The notes: generated by a model from the sequence alone, not told the origin. DNA of 64,000 nucleotides from an uncultured Desulfuromonas sp. (GCF_963678835.1 NZ_OY787470.1:248001-312000), one strand, 5' to 3'. Positions 27,369-37,500 are shown, counted from the stretch's first letter. A program made the numbers and translations.

Positions 27369-28385
27369 GTGGATCATAAGGAAGATCTCATAGAAGAACT
27401 CCACAAACTGCGCGAGGAAAACCAGCGTCTGGCGCATGAGAATCAACGGATTTTGCGCCAGCGCGATGAGACCACGCGTGTCTTCCGCAATCTGTTTGAT
27501 AAAACTCCCCACATCGCCGTGCAGGGCTACAGCCGTGAGCGCAAGCTGATTTATTGGAATCTGTATTGTGAAGAGCTATACGGCTATTCCAAAGAAGAAG
27601 TGCTCGATCGAACCTGGGAAGAGTTGTTTATTCCCGAGCCGATGCGTCAGGCCGCTGCAAAAAAGATTGATGCCTGGGTGGCGCAGGGAGAGGTTATGCC
27701 GCCTATTGAGGTTGTCCGCCGTCACAAGGACGGTTCACAGGTGCCGGTTTATTCACAACATGTACTGGTGCATACGCCGCAGGGCGACAAGGAGATTTAT
27801 TGTCTCGACATTGATCTGCGCGAGTTGAAGCGTTCCGAAGATCTGCTGGAAAAAACCCTGATTCTTGCCGTAACCGACCCATTGACCGGGTTGTACAACC
27901 GTGGCTACTACAATCAGACCATTGTCAACGAAATGCAGCGTGCACGGCGCGATGGCAAGGTGCTGGTGTATGCCATGCTCGATCTCGATTATTTCAAGAA
28001 ATACAACGATACCTATGGTCATCTCAAAGGGGATGAACTATTGACCCGTCTGGCGACGGTGTTGAAAAATCATCTGGCCCGGGCCGGAGACCACGTATTT
28101 CGCATGGGGGGAGAGGAATTTCTGGTGCTCTACGCCATTGATGACCCCACCGATGTGCCGTTGATGATGGACAATTTGCTCATGGCGATTGAAGACATGA
28201 ATATTGCTCATCGTAAAAACCAGCCCTATGGCCGGGTCACCTCCTCGGCTGGGGTGTATCTCTACCGCCCCGAAGAAAATCTTTCCGCCGACGATCTGTA
28301 TAGCCGTGCTGACCAGGCCCTGTATGCCGCCAAGGCGCGGGGGCGCAACTGCTGTGTCTTTTTTCACGACCTCTCCACTGTGTAA
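27369..28385 (+). CDS. PAS-GGDEF diguanylate cyclase
   Basis: Makes cyclic di-GMP from two GTP. The 338-residue protein starts with a coiled coil (ELHKLREENQRLAHENQRI), then a PAS domain at about 35-160 (GYSRERKLIYWNLYCEELYG), then the GGDEF domain. FRMGGEEF is an active GG(D/E)EF site. RAGD five residues before it is an intact I-site for product inhibition. I choose the GTG at 27369, which has AAGGGAG upstream; a TTG at 27306 would add a hydrophobic leader and is the alternative. With the HD-GYP protein it completes a c-di-GMP make/break pair in the window. Confidence 0.93.
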   Translation: MDHKEDLIEELHKLREENQRLAHENQRILRQRDETTRVFRNLFDKTPHIAVQGYSRERKLIYWNLYCEELYGYSKEEVLDRTWEELFIPEPMRQAAAKKIDAWVAQGEVMPPIEVVRRHKDGSQVPVYSQHVLVHTPQGDKEIYCLDIDLRELKRSEDLLEKTLILAVTDPLTGLYNRGYYNQTIVNEMQRARRDGKVLVYAMLDLDYFKKYNDTYGHLKGDELLTRLATVLKNHLARAGDHVFRMGGEEFLVLYAIDDPTDVPLMMDNLLMAIEDMNIAHRKNQPYGRVTSSAGVYLYRPEENLSADDLYSRADQALYAAKARGRNCCVFFHDLSTV

Positions 28386-28532
28386 TTGCCCTGTTCGCCA
28401 CTGAACGTTTTACGGAATTTCACCCAGATGGTGTCATTTTTTATTTATGACTAAAATAGTTATGTATACTTGAATAATCCGGCCCAGGACATCGATCCTG
28501 GATATTTTGTACCTTGCACCGTGGAGGTGACA

Positions 28533-29651
28533 ATGTTGAAACGCTATGTCTCAATTTTAACCTGGCTGTTGGTGTTGCTGCCTCTGCCTCAGGCAGCGGT
28601 TGCGCTCCCGTCGCGGCTTGAAAAAGCCACGTTTGCCGGTGGCTGTTTTTGGTGTATGGAAGCCCCGTTTGAAGCTCTGGATGGTGTGGTTGAGGTGGTG
28701 TCCGGGTTCAGTGGTGGCGAAGAGGAAAATCCCACCTATGAACAGGTGGCGTCTGGTCATACCCGCCATCTGGAAGCGGTGCAGATCACCTATGATCCGG
28801 CCAAGGTGGATTATGCCACTTTGTTGGAGATCTATTGGCGTCAGATCGATCCCACGGATGACGGCGGTCAATTTGTCGATCGTGGCCATCACTACCGCAG
28901 TGCCATTTTTTATCACACCGATGCCCAGCGGCAGCAGGCCGAAGCTTCGCGCAATCGTCTTAATGCCAGTGGGCGTTACAGCCAGCCGATCGTCACGGCG
29001 ATCCGTCGGTATGACGCCTTTTATCCGGCCGAAGACGACCATCAGGATTTTCACAAGCGCTCTGCGCGTCGTTACACCACTTACCGCCACTATTCCGGTC
29101 GGGACCAATACCTCGATCAGGTGTGGGGAACGGAGCGACAGATGACTCAGACGACAGATAATAACACTCAGATGAATACCTGGGAGCAGCGTCGCCAGAC
29201 ATTTCATCAGCCGGATGACGCGACCTTAAAACAGCAACTGACACCATTGCAGTATCAGGTGACGCAGCATGAAGACACTGAGCGCCCTTTTGACAATCCC
29301 TACAATGACGAGAAAAGAGCGGGACTCTATGTTGATATCGTCTCCGGAGAACCGCTGTTCAGTTCGCGGCATAAATTTGATTCGGGAACCGGCTGGCCGA
29401 GTTTTTATCGACCGGTCACCGAAGACGCTCTGGTCGAAAAAAAAGATCGTAAGCTGTTTATTGTCCGCACTGAAGTGCGCAGCCGATTGGCGGATTCCCA
29501 TCTTGGTCATGTTTTTGAAGACGGACCGCCACCCACTGGATTACGCTACTGCATCAATTCGGCAGCATTACGATTTATCCCGCTGGAGACCATGGCTGAA
29601 GAGGGCTACGCTGCCTGGATTGATCGGGTCGAACCAGATGCGGCTCCCTAA
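28533..29651 (+). CDS. msrAB: Secreted bifunctional methionine sulfoxide reductase MsrA-MsrB
   Basis: Repairs both S and R epimers of oxidised methionine. A signal peptide (residues 1-25, [13 protein letters not shown]) points to export. The MsrA domain holds [11 protein letters not shown]; the MsrB domain holds [11 protein letters not shown] and the catalytic Cys in [11 protein letters not shown]. The two zinc CXXC motifs of many MsrB proteins are absent, as in the Neisseria PilB type. The start at 28533 has GGAGGTG. An ORF start at 28470 would hide the signal peptide. Periplasmic location suits defence of envelope proteins during oxygen exposure. Confidence 0.94.
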   Translation: MLKRYVSILTWLLVLLPLPQAAVALPSRLEKATFAGGCFWCMEAPFEALDGVVEVVSGFSGGEEENPTYEQVASGHTRHLEAVQITYDPAKVDYATLLEIYWRQIDPTDDGGQFVDRGHHYRSAIFYHTDAQRQQAEASRNRLNASGRYSQPIVTAIRRYDAFYPAEDDHQDFHKRSARRYTTYRHYSGRDQYLDQVWGTERQMTQTTDNNTQMNTWEQRRQTFHQPDDATLKQQLTPLQYQVTQHEDTERPFDNPYNDEKRAGLYVDIVSGEPLFSSRHKFDSGTGWPSFYRPVTEDALVEKKDRKLFIVRTEVRSRLADSHLGHVFEDGPPPTGLRYCINSAALRFIPLETMAEEGYAAWIDRVEPDAAP

Positions 29652-29671
29652 GCGATTCTTGCCGTGGTGGA

Positions 29672-30736
29672 CTATTTTTTTTGGTTGGTGATTTCTGCTG
29701 GGCGATGTGTCAGATGCAGAGCCTGAACGCGCTCTGAGGTGGTGGGATGGGTGCGCAGATACTGGTTCCAGCTATCGACGCGCTTCTTATCCGCACCATC
29801 CGCGTGGTAATTGGTCAGACGGTTGAGAATGGCCGAAAAATGGGTCAGAGGGATGTGCTTTTTTGTCAGGTAGTGTACCGCGTATTCATCCGCTTGACGC
29901 TCCATGTCGCGTGAATACTTACTTTCGACCAGCATGGTCGGCAAGGCCGCTGAGAGTGACGTGGTGGACAGCAGATCGCCGGTCAGGGCTGCAACGAGAA
30001 ATCCGGCTGATGTATTTTGAATAACCATGCGTAACGCGTGGCGGTGCTTGATATGGCCGATTTCGTGGGCCATGACCGCGATTAGCTCCTCATCCGATTT
30101 TGCCAGGTTGACCATGTCATCCGTTAAAATGACGGTGCCACCTGGCAGTGCCAGGGCATTGGCGCCAATGGCTGTTGATTGGCGAAATAACAGTTGGTAG
30201 GGACGGTTATCTCCCAGGTCACGCAGAATCGTTGAAAACAACTGGCGGAGTTCCGTTTGACGACTCGCCTCGACATGACTGGGGCGCAGCATGGCGTGAT
30301 CAAGGAGGTTGAGCGTTTCCTCCCCGGTACGTACCTCTATGGTCGGTGGGATCATTTCCGTCACCTGTCCGGCGAGGATGGGGATGCCGAAAGCGATAAA
30401 ACCCCATACCACGGCCACGGTCAGCAGCAGGGCAAGTCCTGCCCGTTTGAGACTGGATTCCCAGCGATGAACAAAACAGAGGAAGTGTTTTTTGGGAAGG
30501 CATTGTTCAAGATGACAACACAGCTGGTCGTCGGCGATATCGCAGCGTCCACCATCAGGGAGATACAGGGTGCGCTGCAATGTGCCCAGAGGAGGAGACA
30601 TCCGCAATTGAATGAGCGGATAGCGCTGTTCAAAGGCATGTCCACTGATTGTCAGCCAGCCGTTGTCTGCGCTGAGTTGAACCTCACGGCTCAGCGTCGT
30701 GTGGCCGTCATAATAGGTACCCTGACATTCACTCAT
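29672..30736 (-). CDS. M48-family membrane metalloprotease
   Basis: A zinc peptidase. The 354-residue protein has an N-terminal domain of about 95 residues, one membrane helix near 100-118 (LALLLTVAVVWGFIAFG), then an M48 domain with HEIGHIKHRHALR (HEXXH) and ERQADEYAVHYL, supplying the third ligand. Substrates are unknown; relatives act in envelope quality control. Its ATG overlaps the stop of the DUF898 gene by four bases, so the pair is co-translated. Confidence 0.9.
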   Translation of the reverse strand: MSECQGTYYDGHTTLSREVQLSADNGWLTISGHAFEQRYPLIQLRMSPPLGTLQRTLYLPDGGRCDIADDQLCCHLEQCLPKKHFLCFVHRWESSLKRAGLALLLTVAVVWGFIAFGIPILAGQVTEMIPPTIEVRTGEETLNLLDHAMLRPSHVEASRQTELRQLFSTILRDLGDNRPYQLLFRQSTAIGANALALPGGTVILTDDMVNLAKSDEELIAVMAHEIGHIKHRHALRMVIQNTSAGFLVAALTGDLLSTTSLSAALPTMLVESKYSRDMERQADEYAVHYLTKKHIPLTHFSAILNRLTNYHADGADKKRVDSWNQYLRTHPTTSERVQALHLTHRPAEITNQKK

Positions 30737-31938
30737 AAGCCAATTTCCATATCAAAGATATCACCGATCTCTTCACCGATGGCACTGACCTCCTCATCTT
30801 GACCGGCGAGAAAATGGTCCAGAGACCCGTGGGCAACTAAACTGAGATTTTCAACGCGATAGCGGGTCAGGCGAACCGTGGCCCAGGGGATCAGCAAACC
30901 GGCACTGAGGCTGATGGCAACCAGGTTGGAAAGGAAAATCCACGCCATGCTTCGTACCGACAAAGTGCTGTTGAAATAGTGGCCGTCGAGATGGGTGCGG
31001 TTCCAGTTAAGGTTGTTCAACCGGACATAAAGATACAGGCTGAATGCCATTGATAACAGAAAAAAAGTCAGCATGAAGGTTACAGCGAAGATTTCCGATC
31101 TTCCTTCACCCGCGAGCATGGATGCTAGGCCGGTTACTGGAGCCAGATAAACAACTCCCGCGTAAATAGTTGCGGCTACGATCATCATCAAGAGAAGACC
31201 TGAGCCGAGTAAGCGTAGAAACACTTGATAATATTCACCGACGGTTGCCTCAAAACAAAACGGTGTCTGGCCGAACTGGTTGTTTTCCATCAAAAAGCGT
31301 TTTTGTCGATAGAGCACGTAGGGTGCCGCCAGCCCCAGAGTGGCCGTGGTCAAAATGGGCAACAGGCCGAAGGTCATATACGCTTCACGGTAGTTTGGTG
31401 CAAAAGAAAAACGCACATTGCGATGGCTGGTGTTACGGTTGTTGAACATGCGTGACCGAACAATCAGCCAAGGCATGGCAATAAAAAAGGCCAATGTAAA
31501 AGGCAGTGCCAACAAGGGGCTGAATTGATTAAACACCGTATAACTGACAAACAGAGCAACCCCGATTAAAAACCCCCGAAACAGCACCCAGGGATCGGCA
31601 ATATAGTCAAAGGAGTGATTTCCCAGCGAGGTGTTGCCGTACAAATAGCGCCGCTTGCGTACCTTGGCCCATGGCGAGTAAAAGCCGAGTGTCAGCACCT
31701 TCAACAGGGTGTTAACAATCCAGATGCCAAAGTATTCGCCACTCTTTCCATGGAAAGTAAATGGAATCTCACGTATTTCCGCAGTTTCAGACCGGGGCGC
31801 TTGAGGGGGCTCGTCGTGCTGAAGTGGCGTGAAAGTGTGGCCGCAAACCGGACAGGTGATCAGGTGGTAACCTTTTGGAATGATTGATGGTGCAGTGTCC
31901 TTACTGTAGGAACACTCAGGGCAGCGAATCGTTGGCAT
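30733..31938 (-). CDS. DUF898 (YjgN-type) membrane protein with zinc-ribbon N-terminus
   Basis: A 401-residue protein beginning with a small zinc ribbon (CPEC at 6-9, CPVC at 29-32, as in MJ0042-type fingers). A linker and a multi-pass region follow with about six or more hydrophobic helices and family-like phrases such as SPWAKVRKRRYLYGNTSLG and PWATVRLTRYRVENL. The function is unknown. The start at 31938 has GAGG upstream. Its operon partner is an M48 protease, so a joint role in membrane quality control is plausible. Confidence 0.85.
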   Translation of the reverse strand: MPTIRCPECSYSKDTAPSIIPKGYHLITCPVCGHTFTPLQHDEPPQAPRSETAEIREIPFTFHGKSGEYFGIWIVNTLLKVLTLGFYSPWAKVRKRRYLYGNTSLGNHSFDYIADPWVLFRGFLIGVALFVSYTVFNQFSPLLALPFTLAFFIAMPWLIVRSRMFNNRNTSHRNVRFSFAPNYREAYMTFGLLPILTTATLGLAAPYVLYRQKRFLMENNQFGQTPFCFEATVGEYYQVFLRLLGSGLLLMMIVAATIYAGVVYLAPVTGLASMLAGEGRSEIFAVTFMLTFFLLSMAFSLYLYVRLNNLNWNRTHLDGHYFNSTLSVRSMAWIFLSNLVAISLSAGLLIPWATVRLTRYRVENLSLVAHGSLDHFLAGQDEEVSAIGEEIGDIFDMEIGL

Positions 31939-32137
31939 CGTTTTCCTCGTCCAGGGGGGAGACTTTAGAAAAGATCGTGAACACGCTATCATAAAAAAAA
32001 GTCATTGTCGATTCAATGAGGGAAAATTTATTATCGAATGCGATTCCCTGACACTGGTGGTTGACAGCCGGGTTCAGCTCATGATGATAATTGGACGGTG
32101 GCTGGGATTGAATGAACGTCATCCACATGGAGGGTGT

Positions 32138-33322
32138 GTGAATTTTGTGATAACGAGGCGGCGAGTTTGTCGTTTGACGTGGCTTGTGGTGGGCGCTCTG
32201 ATGCTGATTTTGTCCGGTTGCGCGGGTGCACCGAAAAAGGAACCTTCCCAGGTAGACAAAGTAAACGTGCCCGTAGCTGACCTTACTCGCAAAGTGGGCT
32301 GGCGAGAGCTTCCTGGGTGGGATGAAGACGATCCCCTGGCGTTGCTGAAAACCTTTGCCATCAGTTGCCAATCGCTCAAGTATCGCTCCGGCTGGCAGGC
32401 GGTGTGTGAAGAAGCGGCAACCATTGAGACTCCGGCAGCGGCAAGAGTTTTTTTTGAGCGCTCGTTTCAGCCCTGGGCCTTGATCAATGAGGATGGCACG
32501 GAGGACGGGCTGATTACCGGATATTATGTCCCCGATCTCGATGGCAGTCGTCAATCCAGCTCCCGTTATCCTTATCCCGTCTATGGTCGTCCCGACGATC
32601 TTCTGGTGATCGACCTGTCGTCGGTGTACCCCGAGCTGGGCGATTACCGTCTGCGCGGTCGTCTCGACGGCCAACGGGTGGTTCCTTACTGGGAGCGTCG
32701 CGATATTGACGGCTTTGAACAACCATTGCACGGTGAAGAACTGTTCTGGGTCGGCGATCCGGTTGAATTGTTTTTTCTCCAGGTTCAGGGTTCGGGGCGG
32801 ATCAACCTTGATGACGGCAGTCAGGTGATGGTCAACTATGCCGATCAGAATGGCCACCCGTATCGTTCCATCGGTGCGTTATTGCTGGAGCGTGGGGAGA
32901 TGACCCGCGACCAGATGTCGATGCAGAACATTGCCGCCTGGGGCCGCGAACATCCTGTGGCGGTGCAGGAGTTGCTCAATGAAAACCCCAGCTATGTGTT
33001 TTTTCGTGAGCTGGATGGTGAGGTGTGCAGTCCTCCGGGGGCCCTGGGCGTGCCGTTAACGGGTCGGCGCAGTTTGGCCGTGGATCCGCGCTATATCCCT
33101 TTGGGAGCACCGGTCTATGTGGCCACCCGCTGGCCGGACCGCAATGAGCCGCTGCAGCAGGCGATGGTCGCTCAAGATACCGGCGGTGCCATCAAAGGGC
33201 GAGTGCGTGCTGATTTTTTCTGGGGCATTGGTGATGAGGCTGGAGCGCTTGCCGGGCGGATGAAATATCCCGGACGGCTGTGGTTGCTGTTGCCGCTGGG
33301 CATGGAGCCACCGGCAAGATAG
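32138..33322 (+). CDS. mltA: Membrane-bound lytic murein transglycosylase A
   Basis: Cleaves peptidoglycan between MurNAc and GlcNAc, leaving anhydro-MurNAc, at the outer membrane's inner face. The 394-residue precursor has a signal peptide with lipobox LILSGC. The MltA barrel contains DGLITGYYVPDLDGS, and the 3D domain has AQDTGGAIKGRVRADFFWG with the catalytic Asp. Translation most likely starts at GTG 32138 close to GGAGGG; GTG 32147 is also possible. It ends 34 bases before a strong terminator. Confidence 0.93.
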   Translation: MNFVITRRRVCRLTWLVVGALMLILSGCAGAPKKEPSQVDKVNVPVADLTRKVGWRELPGWDEDDPLALLKTFAISCQSLKYRSGWQAVCEEAATIETPAAARVFFERSFQPWALINEDGTEDGLITGYYVPDLDGSRQSSSRYPYPVYGRPDDLLVIDLSSVYPELGDYRLRGRLDGQRVVPYWERRDIDGFEQPLHGEELFWVGDPVELFFLQVQGSGRINLDDGSQVMVNYADQNGHPYRSIGALLLERGEMTRDQMSMQNIAAWGREHPVAVQELLNENPSYVFFRELDGEVCSPPGALGVPLTGRRSLAVDPRYIPLGAPVYVATRWPDRNEPLQQAMVAQDTGGAIKGRVRADFFWGIGDEAGALAGRMKYPGRLWLLLPLGMEPPAR

Positions 33323-33355
33323 ACTTGCTTGAGTGATTGTGTCCGTTGTTGACAA

Positions 33356-33393
33356 AACAAAGGCCGTTGCAGGTTTCTGCAGCGGCCTTTGTT
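33356..33393. terminator. Bidirectional terminator between mltA and the quinone oxidoreductase gene
   Basis: AACAAAGGCCGTTGCAG pairs with CTGCAGCGGCCTTTGTT (one mismatch or wobble) around a four-base loop. The genes on both sides converge on it. Confidence 0.85.
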
Positions 33394-33416
33394 CGTTTTA
33401 CATTGTCGCGGAGTGA

Positions 33417-34409
33417 TCAGGCCTCGGCAATTTTTAGAACGATTTTGCCGAAGTGCTTATCCTCTTCCATCATGCCGTGCGCGGCAACGATCTCATCGAT
33501 GGTGAACACCTTCTCAATGATCGGTACGATGTCCCGTTTGGCGAAATGGGGCAGGGCGCGCTTGGTGAACTCGCTGATGATCTCGCCTTTTTCCGCGACC
33601 GGACGCGAACGCAGCACCGAGCCGATGATTTGCTGGCGCTTGACCATCATCAGGGCCAGATTGAGTTCCGCCTTGATGCCGCTGATGATACCGATGATCA
33701 CCAGCTTGCCTTTGTAGGCCAGTGAATTCATGTTCGGCGCCAGATACTTGGCACCCACATGGTCGAGGATCACATCAACGCCCTTCTTGGCGGTGAACTC
33801 TTTGACTTGGGGCGCAAAATCCGGGGTCTGGGTGTAGTCGATCACCAGGTCGGCACCGAGTTCTTTGACGCGATCCAATTTCTCGGGGCTGGCTGTGACA
33901 ATCAGCTTGGTGTTGGGGGTCAGGGCTTTGGCCAACTGGATAGCGGCTGTGTTGACGCCGCCACCGCCGCCGTGAAGGATAGCGGTTTGGCCGTCCTGCA
34001 AATCGCCGATCATGAACACGTTGAGAAATGCGGTGATGTAGCTTTCACACACGCACGCGGCTTCTTCAAAACTCATGCTGTCGGGAATCGGCATCACGTG
34101 GTTGTCATAAGCAACGGCGTATTCGGCATAACCGCCACCACCGACCAGGGCCATAACCCGGTCGCCGACTTGCCAGCCGGAGGCTTCGCTGCCGAGTTCC
34201 TCAATAACGCCGGCCACTTCCAGGCCGAGAATTTCTGAATCACCGGGAGGGGGCGGATATTTTCCGGCGCGTTGTACCAGGTCAGGACGGTTTATGCTGG
34301 TCGCAACGACCTTGATAAGGACCTCTTTCTCTTTGGGCGAGGGTTTATCGACTTCGCCCACTTTGAGGACGTCAAGACCGCCAAAATCGTCAAGCAGAAC
34401 TGCTTTCAT
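33417..34409 (-). CDS. NAD(P)H quinone oxidoreductase (zinc-free MDR family)
   Basis: A 330-residue medium-chain dehydrogenase/reductase of the zeta-crystallin/PIG3 type that reduces quinones with NADPH. The N-terminal GroES-like domain has SINRPDLVQRAGKYPPPPG and ILGLEVAG. The nucleotide loop is ILHGGGGGVNTAAIQLAKAL. The cysteines of zinc-dependent members are missing, as expected for this class. The start at 34409 has AAAGGAG. It lies downstream of a two-component system but has its own spacing of 141 bases. Confidence 0.9.
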   Translation of the reverse strand: MKAVLLDDFGGLDVLKVGEVDKPSPKEKEVLIKVVATSINRPDLVQRAGKYPPPPGDSEILGLEVAGVIEELGSEASGWQVGDRVMALVGGGGYAEYAVAYDNHVMPIPDSMSFEEAACVCESYITAFLNVFMIGDLQDGQTAILHGGGGGVNTAAIQLAKALTPNTKLIVTASPEKLDRVKELGADLVIDYTQTPDFAPQVKEFTAKKGVDVILDHVGAKYLAPNMNSLAYKGKLVIIGIISGIKAELNLALMMVKRQQIIGSVLRSRPVAEKGEIISEFTKRALPHFAKRDIVPIIEKVFTIDEIVAAHGMMEEDKHFGKIVLKIAEA

Positions 34410-34550
34410 ACGGGTATCTCCTTTAAAATGCATTGAAAAATCACGGTTGAACAGGGTTCAACATGGAATAAAACGCTGTGTTGATTATAGAGAATCCGCT
34501 GTGTCATGCAACTGAAAACCGTATACAGCCCGGCTGGTTGCAGATTCAGA

Positions 34551-35270
34551 TTATTGTTGGTGATTGGTGAAACGGTAGCCGCGACCACGCACGGTGAGAA
34601 AATAGCGGGGATGGGAGGGGCGTTGTTCAAAGTATTTGCGCAGCCGGACAATGAAGTTGTCCAGGGTCCGGGTCTCAGTATCCGGTGCCATGCCCCACAC
34701 CGATTTGAGTAGAAACGCCCGGCTTAAAATGTCGCCCTCATTGTCGATGAACAGGCGCAGCATTTTCAGTTCCAGTTCGGTCAGGGTCTGTTGGTTGAGG
34801 CCTTCCGCATCGGTTAATTGGCCGGTTGTCAGGTCAACATCATACTGGCCGAGGTGATAGCTGTTCTGGCGCTGGGTTGCTGGTCGATACCAGGCCTGAC
34901 GGCGCAACATACCGGCAACACGCAGCAGCAACTCATCGAGGCTGAACGGCTTGCCCAGGTAGTCATCGGCACCTTCACCCAGTCCGGCAACCCGGTCCTG
35001 TTCGCGGTTCATGGCCGTGAGCATCAGCACAGGAAGTTGCGGGTCGGTGTGACGAATGTGGCGGCAGATCTCCAAACCGTCGATCTTCCCCGGCAACATG
35101 CGGTCAAGAATGGCCAGAGAAAAAGATTCCTTGTCCAGGCTGTGCAACGCTTCTTCGCCGGTGACGGCATGGATGACTTGATACCCTTCCTGCTGCAAGT
35201 TGAAAATCAGCCCTTGGGCAATATGCTGTTCATCCTCCACCAACAGGATGCGGATGGTGTCATCGCTCAT
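34551..35270 (-). CDS. OmpR/PhoB-family response regulator
   Basis: A 239-residue regulator. The receiver domain has the acidic pair VEDEQH near residue 12, phospho-Asp in LAILDRMLPG near 55, and a Lys in LGKPFSLDEL. The winged-helix DNA-binding domain ends with DNFIVRLRKYF and YFLTVRGRGYRF. Its ATG overlaps the stop of the upstream-read kinase gene by four bases. The signal and targets are unknown. Confidence 0.94.
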   Translation of the reverse strand: MSDDTIRILLVEDEQHIAQGLIFNLQQEGYQVIHAVTGEEALHSLDKESFSLAILDRMLPGKIDGLEICRHIRHTDPQLPVLMLTAMNREQDRVAGLGEGADDYLGKPFSLDELLLRVAGMLRRQAWYRPATQRQNSYHLGQYDVDLTTGQLTDAEGLNQQTLTELELKMLRLFIDNEGDILSRAFLLKSVWGMAPDTETRTLDNFIVRLRKYFEQRPSHPRYFLTVRGRGYRFTNHQQ

Positions 35271-36220
35271 GCGTCTTTCTCCGTAACCCGTTGCGGCAGA
35301 ATGATGTGAAAGGTTGTCCCTTTGCCTGGACCATGGCTGTGCAGCATGATCTGGCCTTTATGACGTTTGACCAGAGCGCGGACAATGAACAGGCCCAATC
35401 CGGAGCCCTTGACATGGCTGTCCTCGCGATGCAGGCGGTAAAACAGGCGAAATACCTTGTGTTGTTCACTGGCGGCAATGCCGCGGCCCTGATCGCGCAC
35501 CAACAAATGGCAGCGTTGGTGGGAGGCTTTAAGCTCGACGCTGATTTTGGCCGGTGGATCGGAATAGAGTACGGCATTTTCCAGCAGATTGCGCAGAACC
35601 ATGGAGAATGAATCGGGTTCGATATTGGCATGAATATCCGGAGCAATTTCGCAATTGAGCTGCAGTGAGTCATCTTGGGTGTTGCGCCATTGGCGCATGT
35701 AGTCGTCAAGAAATTCAGACAGGTTGCACTGCCGCAGAGTCAGACGCCAACGGCTCTGTTCCAGGCGGTTGGCCGTGATCATTTTATTGATCAGGCTGTT
35801 GAGCCGCTCGGTATCAGCCAGCATGGTGTCGATAAATTCGTCGAGCTGTTCCTCTGCCGGGTGGTGGCGGCGGATGGTTTCCAAGTGCAGTTGGACAGAC
35901 GCTACCGGCGACTTGAGCTCATGGGTAACTTGGGAAACAAAACTTTTTTGTTCGCGGTTGAGGGCCAGCTGGCGACGCCAGTAAAGAAAAATGACATAGA
36001 CCCCGGCGAGAATAACGAACAACAGCAGCAATCCCTCGGTGAGGATGACCCAGTCAATGCCGGGTTGCAACAGTTCCGGGCTGTATTTTTCGGCAATGCT
36101 GCGCAAGCGGCGGTGACTGCCGAGAAACCAGTAAATCCAGAACACGACCACGACAATCCAGGTGAACTGGATGGCGATAAAAGCCAGTAACGGATTGATG
36201 GAAGGGCGTTGGAGCTTCAT
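35267..36220 (-). CDS. Sensor histidine kinase
   Basis: A 317-residue membrane kinase. Two membrane helices lie near residues 10-30 and 56-80, with a short periplasmic loop of about 25 residues between them, too small for a ligand domain. The dimerisation H-box is VTHELKSPVASVQLHLETI, then the N box LRNLLENAVLYSD and G boxes DQGRGIAAS and GSGLGLFIVRAL. It transmits to the regulator encoded by the overlapping downstream gene. The short loop suggests it senses the membrane or a partner protein (inference). Confidence 0.93.
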   Translation of the reverse strand: MKLQRPSINPLLAFIAIQFTWIVVVVFWIYWFLGSHRRLRSIAEKYSPELLQPGIDWVILTEGLLLLFVILAGVYVIFLYWRRQLALNREQKSFVSQVTHELKSPVASVQLHLETIRRHHPAEEQLDEFIDTMLADTERLNSLINKMITANRLEQSRWRLTLRQCNLSEFLDDYMRQWRNTQDDSLQLNCEIAPDIHANIEPDSFSMVLRNLLENAVLYSDPPAKISVELKASHQRCHLLVRDQGRGIAASEQHKVFRLFYRLHREDSHVKGSGLGLFIVRALVKRHKGQIMLHSHGPGKGTTFHIILPQRVTEKDA

Positions 36221-36386
36221 GACATTGGTTTACCATTGTTGTTTTAGAGAATACAAGCGCAAAGCGTGGGAGCTTTTACACAAGTATTACATTGGGATAA
36301 CGCCCGCTTCTGCTAGCATGGCGCTCTAAAGTTGGCGAAATGATAAATTGTAAATAGGCTTAAGACAAAAACAGGATTCAAGCACT

Positions 36387-37439
36387 ATGAAATCTTTGAC
36401 CATTGGCAAACATACGGTACCTTATCCTCTGATCCAGGGCGGCATGGGGGTTCGTGTTTCTGCGGCTGGATTAGCCGGAGCCGTGGCCAAATGCGGTGGG
36501 GTCGGTCTGATTGCCACTGCCGGACTGGCTCTGAATAGCGATCATACTGATAAGAAATACTTTGAGGCCGATCTGCTCGCTCTCAAGGATGAAATTCGCA
36601 AAGCCTATGACATTGCCCCGGATGGTGTGATCGGAACCAACTGCATGGTGGCGGTGTCTGATTATGACGACATCGTACGCACCAGCTGTGAAGCCGGTGC
36701 CAAGGTAATTGTCTCCGGCGCGGGTCTGCCGCTTAATTTGCCCGGTCTGACCGTGGATTATCCTGATGTGGCTCTGGTGCCTATCGTTTCCTCGGTGAAG
36801 GCCGCTGAACTGATTGCCCGTAAATGGCACAAAGGTTTTGGTCGTCTGCCCGATGCCGTGGTGGTGGAAGATCCTGACACCGCAGGTGGTCATCTGGGAG
36901 AGAAGCTGGAGAATATCGGTAACGGTGATTACGATCAGTATGAAACCGTGCGCGGTGTTAAAGCCTATTTTAAAGAAAAATGGCAACTCGACATGCCGAT
37001 CATTGCCGCTGGCGGCATCTGGGATCGCGACGATCTGGAACGTGCCCTGGACGAAGGTGCTGATGGCGTGCAGATGGCCAGCCGGTTTGTCTGCACCGAA
37101 GAGTGTGATGCTGACCCGGCGTTTAAGCAAGCTTATCTCGATTGCACCCAGGAAGATATCGGTTTGATCATGAGTCCCGCCGGTCTGCCGGGCCGCGCCC
37201 TCAAAGCCAATATCGATCAGGTTCGTGCTCACGATATTGACGGCAACATCTCCTGCCCGTCAGGCTGCCTGAAAAAATGCGCCTATAAAAAAGACAAAGA
37301 ACGGTTCTGCATCGTTCACGCTCTGGATCGTGCCCAGCGTGGTGATCGCAACACTGGTTTGATCTTCTGCGGCACCAATGCCTGGAAAGCCCACAAGATG
37401 GAAACCGTGGCAGAGATCTTTGCCGAGTTGTTTGATTAG
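36387..37439 (+). CDS. NPD/FabK-type FMN protein with C-terminal cysteine motif
   Basis: A 350-residue flavoprotein of the nitronate monooxygenase / enoyl-ACP reductase II superfamily. YPLIQGGMGVRVSAAGLAGA opens the TIM barrel. VVEDPDTAGGHLGEKLE and IIAAGGIWDRDDLERAL bind the FMN phosphate. The last quarter has SCPSGCLKKCAYKKDKERFC, a CX3CX3CX9C pattern not in the classical enzymes and compatible with an Fe-S or metal site. The reaction is therefore uncertain. The gene stands alone and ends in a clear terminator. Confidence 0.85.
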   Translation: MKSLTIGKHTVPYPLIQGGMGVRVSAAGLAGAVAKCGGVGLIATAGLALNSDHTDKKYFEADLLALKDEIRKAYDIAPDGVIGTNCMVAVSDYDDIVRTSCEAGAKVIVSGAGLPLNLPGLTVDYPDVALVPIVSSVKAAELIARKWHKGFGRLPDAVVVEDPDTAGGHLGEKLENIGNGDYDQYETVRGVKAYFKEKWQLDMPIIAAGGIWDRDDLERALDEGADGVQMASRFVCTEECDADPAFKQAYLDCTQEDIGLIMSPAGLPGRALKANIDQVRAHDIDGNISCPSGCLKKCAYKKDKERFCIVHALDRAQRGDRNTGLIFCGTNAWKAHKMETVAEIFAELFD

Positions 37440-37470
37440 CCTCTCAGCACATAGTGTAAAGAATCGTTCA

Positions 37471-37500
37471 GCGCACCGTAAAAACGGTGCGCTGTTTTTA
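37471..37500 (+). terminator. Intrinsic terminator after the NPD-type gene
   Basis: GCGCACCGT/ACGGTGCGC with a four-base loop, then a T-run, 31 bases past the stop. Confidence 0.9.
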
